Shown here piece by piece: positions 14,852-16,467 of a DNA stretch of 16,467 nucleotides (the first letter of the stretch is position 1; each line of letters opens with the position of its first letter). Both the position numbers and the translations under genes were made by a program. Source of the DNA: JBCBZH01 sp039815415 (lineage in GTDB: Bacteria > Bacteroidota > Rhodothermia > Rhodothermales > Rubricoccaceae); assembly GCA_039815415.1 (NCBI GenBank), contig JBCBZH010000071.1, positions 1 to 16,467 of the forward strand, in the 5' to 3' direction. A model generated the notes under the pieces. The model was not told where the DNA came from and searched no databases. It saw only the letters and a program-made list of their open reading frames with translations.

Positions 14852-14898
14852 GTGACACACTGCATACGGACACCCGGCCCGCTCTTTGCCTTCTGGTC

Positions 14899-16467
14899 AT
14901 GACCGATGCTTCTGCTCCCGGAATCACCGTTGGCGCTCCTTTGTGGGTCCGAACCGTGATTCCACGTTCCCATTCTCCCCACGTGGCCCACCACGCTCCC
15001 GAATCTGCCCTGCCCCTCCGCCTGTACCGCGTACTGCTGGTCGTGGGAGGCATCGTCCTTCTCGGATTCGGGATTCTCTACCAGCTCGGTGAGCCGGATG
15101 TGGTGGATCCCAACGCAGGCCGCCTGGCCCTCGGGCTGGCGGCCCTTGCTCTGGCTGGGCTCATGGCGACGAGCCGCTGGACGCGTGACCGCTCTCTCGT
15201 CCTCATCTACGGATTCTTCGGGCTCGTCTCCGCGTGGCAACTCTGGCAGGCATACACCACGGACCTCTCGGGAATCAGCGCCCTCGGACTGGTGCTGGTG
15301 TTCTTCGGCTGCTCGGCAGGCATCCAGCGCGTCCGATGGCTGATCGGCTACACGGTTGTGTTTGTCGGGACGGCTGCTGCGGTGGCATTCCAGGTAGAGG
15401 AGCCCTCGTTGCCTCCACTCACCTTCACGGCCACACTCGCCGCGATGGGGGCCCTCGGCAGCTATGTCCTCCGCGTGCGTCTCCAGACCCTCGACGCACT
15501 GGCGGAGGCTCGGGAAGAAGCCCTTGCCATCGCCCGCGCCAAGTCGGACTTCCTGGCAACGATGAGCCATGAGATCCGCACGCCTATGAACGGTGTGATT
15601 GGCATGACGTCGCTGCTGAGCCGAAGCCGCCTCTCCCCCGATCAGGCCGAATACGTCCGCACCATCCAGTCCAGCAGCGAGGCCCTGCTCTCGATCATCA
15701 ACGACGTGCTGGACTTCTCGAAGATCGAGGCACAGCGGGTTGAGCTGGAAACCGAACCCTTCGCGCTCCGCACGTTCTTAGAGGACACTCTCGACGTGGT
15801 CACGCCCGCGGCGGCTGACAAGGGCATCGAGTTGGTGCACCGCATCGGGCCGGAGGTGCCAGGCATGGTGGTCGGCGACCGCACGAGGCTACGACAGATT
15901 CTCCTCAACCTGCTCTCCAACGCGGTCAAGTTCACGCCTGCCGGAAGCGTGGTTCTGGATGTAGACGCTCGTCCTTTAGGCCCCGCGCATACGGCCTCTG
16001 TGGAGCTGCACGTCCGCGTGACGGACACCGGCATTGGCATCCGTGCCGACCAGCTCGACCGCCTGTTCCTCTCGTTTGCCCAGGGCGACGCGTCCACCAC
16101 CCGCCGCTTCGGTGGCACCGGCCTCGGGCTGGCGATCTCGAAGCGCCTGGCCGAGCTGATGGGCGGCCGCATGTGGGTGGAGAGCGAGCGTGGCACCGGC
16201 AGCACCTTCCACTTCACCGCCCGCCTCGGCGCCCAAGAGCCGCCCGACACGACGAAGCGCCCCGCACGTCCGGACGTGGTGCTCATCGTGGACGATCACG
16301 ACATCTCTCGCGAGTCGCTCCGTGCGCTGGCGCAGGAAGCCGGGTTTGAAACGGCGACCGCCGCAACACCCGAGGAGGCCCTGGACTGGATTCGCAGCGG
16401 CGGACGCCCGGTGGCCTCCGTGGTGGACCAGGACCTCGGCGACACCAGCGGCCTCGATCTCGCCCGA
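14899..16467 (+). CDS. Membrane hybrid sensor histidine kinase (3' end outside window)
   Basis: This is a two-component sensor of the hybrid class. Reading from the ATG at 14899, 523 codons are visible to the right edge. After a polar N-terminus, about six hydrophobic membrane segments lie at residues 42-64, 76-92, 101-118, 126-141, 147-164 and 172-192, without a large periplasmic domain. A short helical linker leads to the HisKA H-box MSHEIRTPMNGVIG, with phospho-acceptor His224. The HATPase_c domain shows LLNLLSNAVKF (Asn341), DTGIGI (376-381) and FGGTGLGLAISK (404-415). A receiver domain starts at VVLIVDDHD (Asp465-Asp466), with the probable phosphorylated residue Asp510 in VVDQDLG. The receiver is cut by the window edge, so further receivers or an Hpt domain may follow. 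An in-frame ATG at 14827 would add 24 residues. The signal sensed is unknown; the six-helix region could itself sense a membrane ligand. Confidence 0.92.
   Translation, partial: MTDASAPGITVGAPLWVRTVIPRSHSPHVAHHAPESALPLRLYRVLLVVGGIVLLGFGILYQLGEPDVVDPNAGRLALGLAALALAGLMATSRWTRDRSLVLIYGFFGLVSAWQLWQAYTTDLSGISALGLVLVFFGCSAGIQRVRWLIGYTVVFVGTAAAVAFQVEEPSLPPLTFTATLAAMGALGSYVLRVRLQTLDALAEAREEALAIARAKSDFLATMSHEIRTPMNGVIGMTSLLSRSRLSPDQAEYVRTIQSSSEALLSIINDVLDFSKIEAQRVELETEPFALRTFLEDTLDVVTPAAADKGIELVHRIGPEVPGMVVGDRTRLRQILLNLLSNAVKFTPAGSVVLDVDARPLGPAHTASVELHVRVTDTGIGIRADQLDRLFLSFAQGDASTTRRFGGTGLGLAISKRLAELMGGRMWVESERGTGSTFHFTARLGAQEPPDTTKRPARPDVVLIVDDHDISRESLRALAQEAGFETATAATPEEALDWIRSGGRPVASVVDQDLGDTSGLDLAR

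Noticed and set aside
13314..14855. A 513-codon plus-strand frame
   Set aside because: It is antisense to rlmD, which has all catalytic and iron-sulfur residues, and has no recognisable domain.

Overview
The window looks like chromosomal DNA from a GC-rich member of the Bacteroidota/Rhodothermota group, most like Rubricoccaceae or Salinibacter relatives. Four things suggest this: a long SecA with inserted segments, a short bS21-type ribosomal protein, a 2-oxoglutarate decarboxylase/dehydrogenase fused to an N-terminal succinyltransferase domain, and promoter boxes of the Bacteroidota TAnnTTTG type. The lineage is an inference from these traits and not a marker-based placement. Most genes are housekeeping. 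I see no tRNA, rRNA, CRISPR array, transposase or phage gene.

Layout: secA (partial, minus, cut by the left edge) is divergent from rpsU (plus), with a 432-base gap between them. rpsU ends in a strong terminator, immediately followed by a small unknown gene (plus). That gene converges on a minus-strand cluster read in the order P-loop ATPase, proB, proA, so the two first steps of proline synthesis sit behind an accessory STAND-like ATPase. The ATPase start codon abuts a tandem 15-base repeat enclosed in an inverted repeat. Upstream lies the large fused kgd gene (minus), then a secreted LTxxQ-motif (Spy/CpxP-like) protein with its own terminator, then a translationally coupled pair of rlmD and an NAD-dependent epimerase (minus). 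A membrane hybrid histidine kinase (plus, cut by the right edge) is divergent from rlmD.

The most unusual signal is not a gene. A short word, consensus TCGAGCTGGCGA (core G-R-G-Y-TGGCGA), is scattered through the window at about one copy per kilobase on both strands and in several reading frames. I count 7 exact GAGCTGGCGA, 9 GGGCTGGCGA and 2 GAGTTGGCGA. Each of the nine intergenic gaps holds one copy of the GAGCTGGCGA core (exact or with one mismatch), including a gap of only 18 bases. Several copies form inverted pairs that can fold as hairpins, one of them with the kgd stop codon in its loop. The pattern resembles DNA-uptake sequences or HIP1-type iterated words, but I know of no described element with this sequence in this group.
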